In this document: positions 33,681-41,994 of the stretch, one piece after another
How positions within the stretch are numbered: the first letter of the stretch is position 1
Layout: every line of letters starts with the position of its first letter
Assembly (NCBI GenBank): GCA_020636935.1
Contig: JACJWW010000005.1
Location: 1-64,000 of the forward strand
DNA: 64,000 nt
DNA from: Nocardioidaceae bacterium
GTDB taxonomy: Bacteria; Actinomycetota; Actinomycetes; Propionibacteriales; Nocardioidaceae
Reading direction: 5' to 3'
Made by a program: the position numbers and the translations under genes
Notes under the pieces: model-generated
What the model was told of the DNA's origin: nothing
Database searches by the model: none
Seen by the model: only the letters and a program-made list of their open reading frames with translations

Positions 33681-34526
33681 GTGAGCGAGCATCCCTTCGT
33701 CAAAGGCCATGGCACCGAGAACGATTTCGTGCTCCTTCCCGACGCCACTGGCCAACTGGAACTTTCGCCCGACGACGTACGCCGCATCTGCGATCGACGA
33801 GCGGGTATAGGTGCCGACGGGGTGATCCGTGTGGTCCGCACCGATGCGACTGACGATCCGTCGGCTGTCGCGGCCAGGGGTGACGCGATTTGGTTCATGG
33901 ACTATCGCAACAGCGATGGTTCGCTCAGTCAGATGTGCGGCAATGGCATCCGAGTGCTGGCTCGCTATCTCAGTGACCATGCAGACGTCGACATGCGTGA
34001 GCCACTGCGGATCGCCACGAGGGCTGGCGTCAAGACGGTGTTCTTCACCGATGGTGGCATCACCGTCGACATGGGTCTGCCCACGGTCAGCAGCGATACC
34101 CGGATCTCGATCGGCGAGCGGGACTGGATCGCCAGGCAGATCGACATGGGCAATCCGCATGCAGTCGCCTTCGTCGACTCGCTCGATGACGCTGGCGCAC
34201 TCACCGAGGCGCCTGGATTCGATGAGACTGTCTATCCAGAAGGGGTCAATGTCGAGTTCGTGCAGCGGGTCGGTGAGCGCCATGTGGCGATGAGGGTCCA
34301 CGAGCGCGGCTCGGGGGAGACTCGATCCTGTGGCACGGGTGCCTGCGCAGCGATGGTGGCGGCGAGTCTGGCTGATGGGAGTGATCGCGGCTTGCCCTAT
34401 CAGGTGGATGTCCCGGGTGGCAGTTTGACGATCGTTTGGGCAGATGACGGTCAGATCCTGATGACCGGGCCCGCGGTGTTGGTCGCTGAGGGGATCACCG
34501 GTCTACTCGGTCAGGGCCCCGCATAG
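33681..34526 (+). CDS. dapF: diaminopimelate epimerase
   Basis: Converts LL- to meso-diaminopimelate for lysine and peptidoglycan. 281 residues. The two catalytic cysteines lie in SQMCGNGIRVLARYL and TRSCGTGACAAMVAA. The N terminus reads FVKGHGTENDFVLLPD, a family mark, and WIARQIDMGNPHAVAFVD is also conserved. GTG 33681 with gggag upstream is chosen; the open frame continues upstream across the divergent acetyltransferase start and is not coding there. The SDR gene begins 10 bp after its stop. Confidence 0.95.
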   Translation: MSEHPFVKGHGTENDFVLLPDATGQLELSPDDVRRICDRRAGIGADGVIRVVRTDATDDPSAVAARGDAIWFMDYRNSDGSLSQMCGNGIRVLARYLSDHADVDMREPLRIATRAGVKTVFFTDGGITVDMGLPTVSSDTRISIGERDWIARQIDMGNPHAVAFVDSLDDAGALTEAPGFDETVYPEGVNVEFVQRVGERHVAMRVHERGSGETRSCGTGACAAMVAASLADGSDRGLPYQVDVPGGSLTIVWADDGQILMTGPAVLVAEGITGLLGQGPA

Positions 34527-34529
34527 GAT
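34524..34529 (+). promoter_or_regulatory. -10 element for a leaderless transcript of the SDR gene
   Basis: TAGGAT overlaps the dapF stop codon and is followed by 7 nt and ATG 34537. No good -35 is seen, so the promoter may be weak. Confidence 0.4.
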
Positions 34530-34536
34530 CAGCGGC

Positions 34537-35313
34537 ATGGACATCAATGGAAAGAGCGCGATCGTCACCGGAGGAGCCTCCGGGATCGGCGCAGCAGCAG
34601 CCCGTCAACTCGCAGCCAAGGGCGCCAAGGTGCTCGTGGCCGATCTCAATGCCGAGAAGGGCGAGGCCCTTGCAAACGAAATCGGTGGTGCCTTCGCCAG
34701 CGTAGACGTGACCAAGACCGAGCAGATCCAGGCAGCTGTGGAGCAGGCTGTGGCCATGGCTCCGCTGTGGGCATTGGTCAACTCTGCCGGCATCGGGTGG
34801 GCCCAACGCACCATCGGTCGCGATGGAGAGTTCGGCTCCGCACACGACATCAATGCCTTCCGCAAGGTCATTGACATCAACTTGATCGGCACCTTCGACG
34901 CCATCCGTTTGGCCGCCACCGCGATGAGCAAGAACGAGCCAAATGAGCACGGCGAGCGCGGCTCGATCTGCAACATGGCTTCCGTGGCTGCCTTCGACGG
35001 CCAGATCGGCCAGGCGTCGTACTCCGCGTCAAAGGGTGGTGTCGTGGGCATGACCTTGCCCGTGGCGCGTGACCTATCGGCTGCTGGGGTGCGGGTCAAC
35101 ACGATCGCTCCGGGTCTGATTGATACCCCGATCTACGGCGAGGGAGAGGCCTCTGAGCAGTTCAAGGCCAATCTCGGCCAAAACGTGCTCTTCCCCAAGC
35201 GTCTTGGTGCCCCCGACGAGTTGGCGAGCATGGTCGTCGAGGTGATCACCAACTCCTACATGAATGCCGAGACCATCCGAGTTGATGGCGGCATCCGGAT
35301 GCCACCCAAGTAA
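34537..35313 (+). CDS. SDR-family 3-hydroxyacyl-CoA dehydrogenase (type 2 / HSD10-like)
   Basis: 258 residues. The NAD-binding motif is AIVTGGASGIGAAAARQLA, followed by VLVADLNAEKGE, where the Asp selects NAD. The structural LVNSAGIGWAQ and the catalytic SVAAFDGQIGQASYSASKGG (Ser, Tyr, Lys) are intact. APGLIDTPIYGEG and RVDGGIRMPPK match type 2 3-hydroxyacyl-CoA dehydrogenases, which act on fatty acyl, branched-chain and steroid alcohols. In cells the enzyme is normally part of beta-oxidation. It is placed between dapF and an anchored protein of unknown function. Confidence 0.88.
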   Translation: MDINGKSAIVTGGASGIGAAAARQLAAKGAKVLVADLNAEKGEALANEIGGAFASVDVTKTEQIQAAVEQAVAMAPLWALVNSAGIGWAQRTIGRDGEFGSAHDINAFRKVIDINLIGTFDAIRLAATAMSKNEPNEHGERGSICNMASVAAFDGQIGQASYSASKGGVVGMTLPVARDLSAAGVRVNTIAPGLIDTPIYGEGEASEQFKANLGQNVLFPKRLGAPDELASMVVEVITNSYMNAETIRVDGGIRMPPK

Positions 35314-35339
35314 TCGCCGATTTCGGCTACCTTTGGCGA

Positions 35340-35876
35340 GTGTCTCCAGGTCATAGAGCAGCGCGCCCCGCGGGTCCTTCGACTCACGCGGTCGCGAAGA
35401 TCCTTGTCATCCTGGGGGCACTCGCCCTTGTCTTGATCCTCGGTTTGCAGGCGGTCAAGTGGCTCCACGTCGCGATGATGAACACCGGCACCCTGCCTCC
35501 GAGCCAGTTGCCGGAGTACACCCCTTCAGCAGCACCCGCCGCTCCCGGCAGCGGAGATCAGGCGATGCCGATCAAGGCCGGGACCACCTTCCGGATCGGT
35601 GACACGGTGTACGGCGGCAAATGGCGTTTGCGGGGGCAAGAGATCGTCGGGCTCAAGGCCACTCGTGGTGCGATTGCCCAGGAACGAGGCCCCAATATGC
35701 TCACCTTTACCTTCTGGGATGGCGACCAAGCCGCAGGCAATATCGTTTGCTCCAGCATCAAGCCGTTGACCAAGCCAGCGACCAAGATGTTTTGCCCGCC
35801 AACGCCGGGAGACATTGCTGGTGGCACCACGATGACGGTGGTGGATTCGACTGTTTCACTGCCGGGAACTGGCTAA
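35340..35876 (+). CDS. membrane-anchored protein with an uncharacterised two-cysteine extracytoplasmic domain
   Basis: Not a recognised family. 178 residues: a basic N terminus, one TM helix (VAKILVILGALALVLILGLQ), a Pro/Ala linker and an external domain from about residue 75. That domain reads IKAGTTFRIGDTVYGGKWRL, VGLKATRG, then FWDGDQAAGNIVCSS and a second Cys in KMFCPPTPGD. The same order of motifs occurs in the lipoprotein at 57.2 kb, so this is a real small domain family. The start is GTG 35340, 26 bp after the SDR stop. The two cysteines probably form a disulfide. Function unknown. Confidence 0.78.
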   Translation: MSPGHRAARPAGPSTHAVAKILVILGALALVLILGLQAVKWLHVAMMNTGTLPPSQLPEYTPSAAPAAPGSGDQAMPIKAGTTFRIGDTVYGGKWRLRGQEIVGLKATRGAIAQERGPNMLTFTFWDGDQAAGNIVCSSIKPLTKPATKMFCPPTPGDIAGGTTMTVVDSTVSLPGTG

Positions 35877-35903
35877 TTGGTGCTGCCGGGACTGGCTGGG
35901 TGC

Positions 35904-37358
35904 TCAGTTGACGACGTAGGGGTCAAGTTCGTGAGCAAGGTCGGGGTTGACCCGAGCGTGCACATGGGTGCCGTCGGCTTCGTGGGTCAGTGAGTGCACG
36001 ATGGCCTCGTCGTGAAGTCGGCTGGTCAGGTCTCCGCGCGCGTAGGGCACCACGGCATTGATCTCCAGGCCTGGGGTGGGCAGATCGGCTTCGATCGCCT
36101 CAAGGAGGTCGTCGATCCCCTCGCCTGTTGCGGCCGAGACCACGATGCTCATTGGCTCACGTTGCCGGAGTCGAGCCACCACCATTGGGTCGGCGATGTC
36201 GGCCTTGTTGATCACGACGAGTTCTGGCACCTTGGATGCGCCGATCTCGGCGAAGACTTCACGTACGGCGGCGAGTTGCCCTTCCGGGTCGGGGTGGGAG
36301 CCATCCACCACATGCAGCACCAGGTCGGCCTCAGCGACCTCTTCAAGGGTGCTGCGAAATGCTTCGATGAGTTGATGGGGGAGATGCCTGACGAAGCCCA
36401 CGGTGTCGCTGAGGGTGTAGACCCGCCCGTCACTTGTGGTCGTGCGCCTCGTCTTGGGGTCGAGGGTGGCAAAGAGCGCGTCCTCAACGAGTACGCCGGC
36501 CGAGGTCAGCCGGTTGAGCAGTGATGACTTGCCGGCATTGGTGTAGCCGGCGATGGCCACGCTGGGGATGGAATTGCGTTGCCGCCCGGATCGCATTGCT
36601 TCTCTGGTCTTCTTGAAGTCAGCGAGTTGGCGACGCAGTTTGGCGATGCGGGTGTTGATCCGACGACGATCCATCTCGATCTTGGTCTCGCCAGGGCCGC
36701 GGCTGCCGATGCCTTCACCGCCGGCTACGCGGCCACCTGCCTGACGAGACAGGCTGCCACCCCAGCCGCGCAAGCGTTGTTTCATGTAGTTGAGCTGCGC
36801 CAGCTCGACTTGAGTCTGGCCTTCACGGCTCTTGGCATGCTGGGCGAAGATGTCGAGGATCAGCGCAGTGCGATCGACCACCTTGACCTTGACCCGGTCT
36901 TCGAGGTTGCGAAGTTGGCTCGGGGCCAGTTCGCCGTCGCAGATCACGGTGTCTGCACCAGTGGCCTGGACGATCTCGGCTAGTCCCTCGACCTTGCCGC
37001 GGCCGATATAGGTGGCAGGGTCGGGCTTGTCTCGGCGCTGGTAGAAGGCATCCAAGACTTCTGAGCCGGCTGTCTCGGCGAGCAATGCCAGCTCGGCCAT
37101 GGAGTTTTCGGCGTCTTGCACGGTGCCCTCGGTCCAGACTCCGACGAGTACGACGCGCTCCAGCCGTAGTTGTCGATATTCAACCTCGCTGATGTCTTCG
37201 AGCTCTGTGGACAAGCCGGCCACTCGACGCAGGGCATGGCGCTCAGCCAACTCGAGTGTGCCGGGAGTCTGTGACTCAGTTGAGGACTCGAGATCGTCCC
37301 ATTCGGCGGTCTGGGCGAGCTCGTCGTGGAGGTTGAAGTCTTCGGGGGGTCTATTCAT
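35904..37358 (-). CDS. hflX: GTPase HflX
   Basis: A ribosome-associated GTPase that splits or rescues stalled ribosomes. 484 residues. The HflX N-terminal domain includes TYIGRGKVEGLAEIVQATGA and VVDRTALILDIFAQHAKSR. A Gly-rich segment GGRVAGGEGIGSRGPGETKI precedes a coiled coil. The G domain has G1 AIAGYTNAGKSSLLNRLT, G3 LSDTVGFVRHLP (D-T-V-G, typical of HflX) and G4 NKAD. The first 45 residues are an acidic actinobacterial extension. It is convergent with the anchored-protein gene and divergent from DUF2207. Confidence 0.95.
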   Translation of the reverse strand: MNRPPEDFNLHDELAQTAEWDDLESSTESQTPGTLELAERHALRRVAGLSTELEDISEVEYRQLRLERVVLVGVWTEGTVQDAENSMAELALLAETAGSEVLDAFYQRRDKPDPATYIGRGKVEGLAEIVQATGADTVICDGELAPSQLRNLEDRVKVKVVDRTALILDIFAQHAKSREGQTQVELAQLNYMKQRLRGWGGSLSRQAGGRVAGGEGIGSRGPGETKIEMDRRRINTRIAKLRRQLADFKKTREAMRSGRQRNSIPSVAIAGYTNAGKSSLLNRLTSAGVLVEDALFATLDPKTRRTTTSDGRVYTLSDTVGFVRHLPHQLIEAFRSTLEEVAEADLVLHVVDGSHPDPEGQLAAVREVFAEIGASKVPELVVINKADIADPMVVARLRQREPMSIVVSAATGEGIDDLLEAIEADLPTPGLEINAVVPYARGDLTSRLHDEAIVHSLTHEADGTHVHARVNPDLAHELDPYVVN

Positions 37359-37414
37359 ATGTTCACCAGACTACGGTGTGGGTGTTATTGGTGCTTGATG
37401 AAGCCTGGGTTCGC

Positions 37415-37420
37415 TAGGAT
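37415..37420 (+). promoter_or_regulatory. -10 element for a leaderless transcript of the DUF2207 gene
   Basis: TAGGAT is followed by 6 nt and ATG 37427. There is no ribosome-binding site. TTGATG lies 14 bp before it, which is too close for a standard -35. Confidence 0.45.
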
Positions 37421-37426
37421 CGGCAC

Positions 37427-39166
37427 ATGGGGAAGCTGATCTGGCGGGTTTTCGGGGTTCTGATCGTACTGGTCATCATCTGGTTGCCAGTGCTTTTCAG
37501 TGGGTTGAGTTCAGGTCAGGATGCCTCGACTGACCCGGCAGTGGTCACCAACTACACCGCTCATTTTGAGGTGGATGACAAAGGTGCCCTCAACGCCACT
37601 GAGACCCTGTTGGTGAACTTCCCTGTCCCCAAGCACGGGATCTTCCGCTTCTTTGATCGCCAAGACCCAAGTGACCCCAAGGCGCGGTTGAATCCGCAGG
37701 ACTTCTCAGTCACCGTTGACGGGAAGCCGACCGAAGCCTTGGAGCAGAAAGAGGGCGGTGGGCGCTATCTCAACTACCGCATCGGCGATCCTGATGTCAC
37801 TTTGACCGGTGATCACACCTATGTGCTCAAATACAAGATCAAGGGAGTTTTGTCGAAGGGAACAACGGGTCAACCGACGCAGTTCTTCTACAACCTGATC
37901 CCCGGCGGTTGGCGGATGCTGATCATGTCAGCCAATCTGACCGCCACGCTGCCGACCAAGCCAGAAGTGAGCATGTGCGCGGTCGGCGCAGGAGAGAAGG
38001 CGGGTTGCGAGGCAACGGTCCAAGGCAACACACTGAGTGTCACCACAGGCCAGTTGCAACCCAATACCCCGGTCACGGTGAAGGCGGGTCTTGACATGCC
38101 CACGCCCGACCGGGTTTCGATGCCTTGGCCAATGGCTTGGGAACGCGCTCTGGGCAGCTCCGTCTTCCCATCAATCCTGGCGGCCCTCCTCACGATCGCC
38201 GCTGCATGGGGTGGTGCCAAGATGGCGAGGAGTGTCAAGGAAGTAGACCCGGCCTTTCCGCTCACCTACCAGCCGCCAGAGGGGATAGGTCCGGCTCAGG
38301 GGCGCTATCTCTTGGACGAGAAGGCTGACGCCAAGGGATTCGTGGCGGCCCTGCTTGAGACCGGTGCCGCTGGAGCAACCACCTTGGAGCGGACCCAAGA
38401 TGATGGCTGGACCATCACCTCGACTGGAGATCAAGCTGCCTGGCAGCGTCTGGACACGGGTTCGAGTGCTGCCGCTCAGCTACTGGCCGTGCAATCGCGC
38501 CCCTTCCACACCAAGAAGAAGGATGTGGCCACCGGGCAGCAACTTCAGTCCGCGGTCAAGTCCTTCAGCAGCAAAACGAGCACTTGGGCCGATGAGAACG
38601 GGTTGATGACGAAGGCTGGATTGGGCTGGCTCAATATCGTCATCTTCATCGCCGCGCTTGGCGGCGGCGCATGGATCATCTTGTTCTCACCCAAACTGCC
38701 ATCTGTGCTGGCGCTTGCGCCTTTGGTCTTGGCTGTCTTCGCGATCCAAGTGATCATGCCTGGGGCAGCAACGAAGCGAACAGAGCAAGGGCGCCGCCTC
38801 TGGTCGGAGTTGGGTGGCTTCCATAGAGTCCTGTCCACACCCTCCAGTGAGGCCAGATTCGACTTCTCTGGCAAACAGGAGCTCTACACGAAGTACATCC
38901 CTTGGGCCGTCGCCTTTGACTGTGCCAAAGAGTGGGAGCAGAAATATCGCATCGAGATGCAGTCCGAGCCGCCAACACCCTCGTATCTGCATGGGAGCGG
39001 GTTCTACTCGGGCGCTGCCTTGGGCTCCATGGCGAGCACTTTCACCAGCGACTTCGAGTCGACGGTGAGTAGCGCCATCTCTTCATATGAGGCCACCCAA
39101 TCATCATCGAGCAGCGGTGGTGGTGGCGGTGGTGGCGGTGGTGGCGGCGGTGGCGGATCTTGGTAA
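37427..39166 (+). CDS. DUF2207 membrane protein
   Basis: 579 residues. An N-terminal TM or signal-anchor (LIWRVFGVLIVLVIIWLPVL) is followed by a large external beta domain starting NYTAHFEVDDKGALNATETL with GIFRFFDRQ, the DUF2207 pattern. Two TM helices lie near 240 and 405-445, and a cytoplasmic region ends in a run of 14 Gly and SW. The Gly tract is coded by GGN repeats at about 39116-39157 and could slip in replication. DUF2207 genes commonly sit beside lemA, as here. Function unknown; an envelope role is inferred. Confidence 0.88.
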   Translation: MGKLIWRVFGVLIVLVIIWLPVLFSGLSSGQDASTDPAVVTNYTAHFEVDDKGALNATETLLVNFPVPKHGIFRFFDRQDPSDPKARLNPQDFSVTVDGKPTEALEQKEGGGRYLNYRIGDPDVTLTGDHTYVLKYKIKGVLSKGTTGQPTQFFYNLIPGGWRMLIMSANLTATLPTKPEVSMCAVGAGEKAGCEATVQGNTLSVTTGQLQPNTPVTVKAGLDMPTPDRVSMPWPMAWERALGSSVFPSILAALLTIAAAWGGAKMARSVKEVDPAFPLTYQPPEGIGPAQGRYLLDEKADAKGFVAALLETGAAGATTLERTQDDGWTITSTGDQAAWQRLDTGSSAAAQLLAVQSRPFHTKKKDVATGQQLQSAVKSFSSKTSTWADENGLMTKAGLGWLNIVIFIAALGGGAWIILFSPKLPSVLALAPLVLAVFAIQVIMPGAATKRTEQGRRLWSELGGFHRVLSTPSSEARFDFSGKQELYTKYIPWAVAFDCAKEWEQKYRIEMQSEPPTPSYLHGSGFYSGAALGSMASTFTSDFESTVSSAISSYEATQSSSSSGGGGGGGGGGGGGGSW

Positions 39167-39218
39167 TCCGCGGATCTGACTTCACAATGGACCAAATACC
39201 CAACGAAGGGGAACAACA

Positions 39219-39929
39219 ATGCTGATCGCACTCATCGTGATCGCAGTCATCGTCATTGGACTGATTGGCTTCGTGATCGCGGGCTTCAACAAGCTACGCA
39301 CGCTCGACATCGGGGCCCAGGAGGCCTTGGGCGGGATCGACGTACAACTGACCCGGCGTGCTGACCTGATCCCCAATCTCGTGGAGACGGTGAAGGGCTA
39401 CGCCGCGCATGAGAAGGGCGTCTTCGAGGAAGTCACCCGAGCCCGGGCCCGGGTGGTCGAAGCCGCCAAGGGCACAGATGTGCAGGAGAAGGCCAATGCC
39501 GATGCCGCGCTAGACAAGGCGCTTGTGCAAGTCAACGCAGTCGCAGAGGCATACCCAGATCTGAAGGCCAACCAGAACTTCCTCGATCTTCAGCGACAAC
39601 TGGCTGAGACCGAAGACCAGATCGCCTTTGCCCGCCAGTACTACAACGACGCGGTCACCAAGCTCAACACGGCCGTCCAAACGATTCCTTGGATGTTCTT
39701 CTCCGGTATCGCTGGGGTAACCAAGCGCGAGTTCTACCAAGCCGAGGAGTCCGCTCGGGTTGCGCCGCAGATCGACTTCGGCAGTGGCGGTGGTACGACG
39801 CCCACTCCACCAGTCACGCCGAGCGCCCCTCCGGCGGCAGCCCCGCCGGCACCACCAGCGGCTCCACCGGCGCCTCCAGCCGCTCCACCTGCTGCGCCGC
39901 CAGGCCCCCCTGCGCCCCCGCAGGCCTGA
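39219..39929 (+). CDS. LemA family protein
   Basis: 236 residues. A TM helix at the N terminus (LIALIVIAVIVIGLIGFVIA) is followed by the LemA helical domain: ALGGIDVQLTRRADLIPNLV, ETVKGYAAHEKGVFEEVTRA and FARQYYNDAVTKLNTAVQTI. This order is diagnostic. The last 50 residues are a Pro/Ala tail of PPAAPPAP-type repeats, an addition seen in some actinobacterial homologues. It is 52 bp downstream of DUF2207, probably in one transcript. Function of the family is unsettled; membrane-shape or envelope-stress roles have been proposed. Confidence 0.92.
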   Translation: MLIALIVIAVIVIGLIGFVIAGFNKLRTLDIGAQEALGGIDVQLTRRADLIPNLVETVKGYAAHEKGVFEEVTRARARVVEAAKGTDVQEKANADAALDKALVQVNAVAEAYPDLKANQNFLDLQRQLAETEDQIAFARQYYNDAVTKLNTAVQTIPWMFFSGIAGVTKREFYQAEESARVAPQIDFGSGGGTTPTPPVTPSAPPAAAPPAPPAAPPAPPAAPPAAPPGPPAPPQA

Positions 39930-39949
39930 AGATCCACAACCACTTGGCC

Positions 39950-39974
39950 AGTCGTCACCAGATCGGTGACGGCT
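39950..39974 (+). terminator. inverted repeat after lemA, overlapping the dinG promoter
   Basis: The arms 39950-39959 (AGTCGTCACC) and 39965-39974 (GGTGACGGCT) pair over 10 bp with one G-U and a 5-nt loop. It is 20 bp after the lemA stop with no T-run. It ends 3 bp before a -10 hexamer of the next gene, so it may be a terminator, an operator, or both. Confidence 0.5.
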
Positions 39975-39977
39975 GGC

Positions 39978-39983
39978 TAAAGT
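39978..39983 (+). promoter_or_regulatory. -10 element for a leaderless transcript of the DinG-type helicase gene
   Basis: TAAAGT is followed by 6 nt and ATG 39990; no ribosome-binding site is seen. No LexA box is present, although the E. coli dinG gene is SOS controlled. Confidence 0.45.
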
Positions 39984-39989
39984 GCTTCA

Positions 39990-41975
39990 ATGCCCGACGA
40001 ATCCTCAGACCCTGAGCCGCAGGGCTCGCATGTCGGTGACCCTAACGATGGGGATGCCTCGAGCAAGGTGGTCACCTTGTTGGCCGAGGCAGTTGCCAAC
40101 CTTTCTGGTGATGAGCGGCCCGGGCAGATCCAGATGGCCCAGGCTGTCGCTGATGCCTTTGATGTCGAGCAACACCTCGTCGTACAGGCGGGCACTGGCA
40201 CCGGCAAGTCTTTGGCCTATCTGGTGCCAGCGATGTTGCACTCCGAGCGAGTCGTGGTGGCCACCGCCACCCTGGCGCTGCAGCATCAGCTGATTGAGCG
40301 CGACCTACCTGCCTTGATCGCCGCGGTGGATGCAGCCGACCTCGACACCTCGCACGCGGTCTTGAAGGGCCGGTCCAACTACGCCTGTCTGCACCGAGTG
40401 CGAATGGGCGTGCCGGATGACCAGGGCACCCTCGTCGATCTGCCAGCAGACTCGATCGGCGCAGAAGTAGTCGCCATGAGGGAGTGGGTCGAAGAGCAGG
40501 CAGACGCGCGTGGCTCCGGTGAGCGCGACGCTGCGCCGCGGCATACCGACCGGGTCTGGCGACAGGTCAGCGTGTCTCATCGAGAATGCCTGGGCACAAA
40601 ATGCGACTTCTACGATGAGTGTTTCGCTGAGCGGGCCAAGCAGAAGGCGGCTGATGCACACGTCATCGTCACCAACCACGCACTCTTGGCCATTGATGCC
40701 ATCGAGGGTGTGCCGATGATCCCCGACTACGACGCAGTGGTCATTGACGAGGCGCATGAGTTCGTCGCTCGAGTCACGCAGACGGCGACCGATGACCTCT
40801 CCATCGCAGACATCGATCGACTGTCCACGCGCGCCGAGCGACATGTTGATGATGACACTGCTGCCCGGTTAGGAGATGCCGCAGATGAGTTGAAAGATGC
40901 GATTGCGGTGTGTGGCCCGGGCCGGGTCGATGTGTTTGAAGGTCAATTGGCGCAAGCCTTGGGAGTGGTCCGTGACTGTGCTCGGGCCTTGATCAGCAGC
41001 CTCCCCAAGGAGGCAGGTGATGATGCCGCCATTGTGCAGTGCAAGGGTTGGGCCCAGGAGTTGTTCACCACTGCCGAGCGGATGGCAGCTGGTAGCGATG
41101 CCGACGTCTTATGGGTCAGTGAGCGCCCTGAAAACAGAGGTGGCGACAACTTGCACGTGGCCCCACTGGACGTGTCCTACCAGGTGCGTGATCACTTGCT
41201 CGCAGACAAGACCGCGGTGTTCACCTCGGCGACTCTCAAGCTGGGCGGTGACTTTGCCCCGGTCGCTCATTCCTTGGGTCTCTGGGCCGATGAAGAGGGA
41301 GGCACCTGGCGCAGTCTCGATGTCGGCTCGCCCTTTGACTACCCAAAGCAGGGCATCCTCTACGTCGCCAAGCATCTTCCGCCACCGGGTCGTGACGGCT
41401 TGGTGGCCGCACAACTCGATGAGATCGCTGAGTTGGTCGAAGCAGCGGGTGGGCGCACCCTGGGGCTCTTTTCCTCCCGCAGGGCCGCAGAGGCAGCAGG
41501 CGAGCATCTCAAGACGGCTCTGCCCCACCTCACCACCTTGGTGCAGGGCGAAGCCCAATTGCCCGAGCTGACCAAGCAATTCGTCTCCGAGCCCGAGACC
41601 TGTCTGTTCGGCACGCTCAGTCTCTGGCAGGGCATCGACGTGCCTGGAGACACCTGTCGTCTGGTGATCATCGACCGGATCCCCTTCCCCCGACCCGATG
41701 ATCCGCTCATGTCGGCACGCCAGCGGGCGGCAGATCGGCGCGGTGCCAATGGCTTCATGTCGGTGTCGGCCACTCATGCCGCGCTGCTGCTGGCGCAGGG
41801 GTCTGGCCGGTTGATTCGTCGTACGACGGACAAGGGCGTAGTGGCCTGTCTGGATCCGCGTTTGGCCACGGCCAGATATGGCGGCTTCTTGCGTCGGAGC
41901 ATGCCGCCGATGTGGGACACGACCGATCCGGCTCTAGTGCGTCAAGCTCTCGCGCGCCTGGCAACGCCTGAATAG
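39990..41975 (+). CDS. ATP-dependent DNA helicase, DinG/XPD family
   Basis: A superfamily 2, 5'-3' helicase of 661 residues. Walker A is VQAGTGTGKSLAYLVPA, preceded by RPGQIQMAQAV as the Q-like motif, and Walker B is DAVVIDEAHEF. Between them are candidate iron-sulfur cysteines: SNYACLHRV, then HRECLGTKCDFYDECFAE. The C-terminal half carries ALNVGSPFDYPKQ-like motif (DVGSPFDYPKQGILYVAK), TLGLFSSRRAAEAAGEHL and QGSGRLIRRTTDKG, the arginine-finger motif VI. Likely unwinds forked DNA or R-loops. It is the last gene before a convergent metallopeptidase. Confidence 0.92.
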   Translation: MPDESSDPEPQGSHVGDPNDGDASSKVVTLLAEAVANLSGDERPGQIQMAQAVADAFDVEQHLVVQAGTGTGKSLAYLVPAMLHSERVVVATATLALQHQLIERDLPALIAAVDAADLDTSHAVLKGRSNYACLHRVRMGVPDDQGTLVDLPADSIGAEVVAMREWVEEQADARGSGERDAAPRHTDRVWRQVSVSHRECLGTKCDFYDECFAERAKQKAADAHVIVTNHALLAIDAIEGVPMIPDYDAVVIDEAHEFVARVTQTATDDLSIADIDRLSTRAERHVDDDTAARLGDAADELKDAIAVCGPGRVDVFEGQLAQALGVVRDCARALISSLPKEAGDDAAIVQCKGWAQELFTTAERMAAGSDADVLWVSERPENRGGDNLHVAPLDVSYQVRDHLLADKTAVFTSATLKLGGDFAPVAHSLGLWADEEGGTWRSLDVGSPFDYPKQGILYVAKHLPPPGRDGLVAAQLDEIAELVEAAGGRTLGLFSSRRAAEAAGEHLKTALPHLTTLVQGEAQLPELTKQFVSEPETCLFGTLSLWQGIDVPGDTCRLVIIDRIPFPRPDDPLMSARQRAADRRGANGFMSVSATHAALLLAQGSGRLIRRTTDKGVVACLDPRLATARYGGFLRRSMPPMWDTTDPALVRQALARLATPE

Positions 41976-41994
41976 GGGAGCCGAGCCGGCACGT

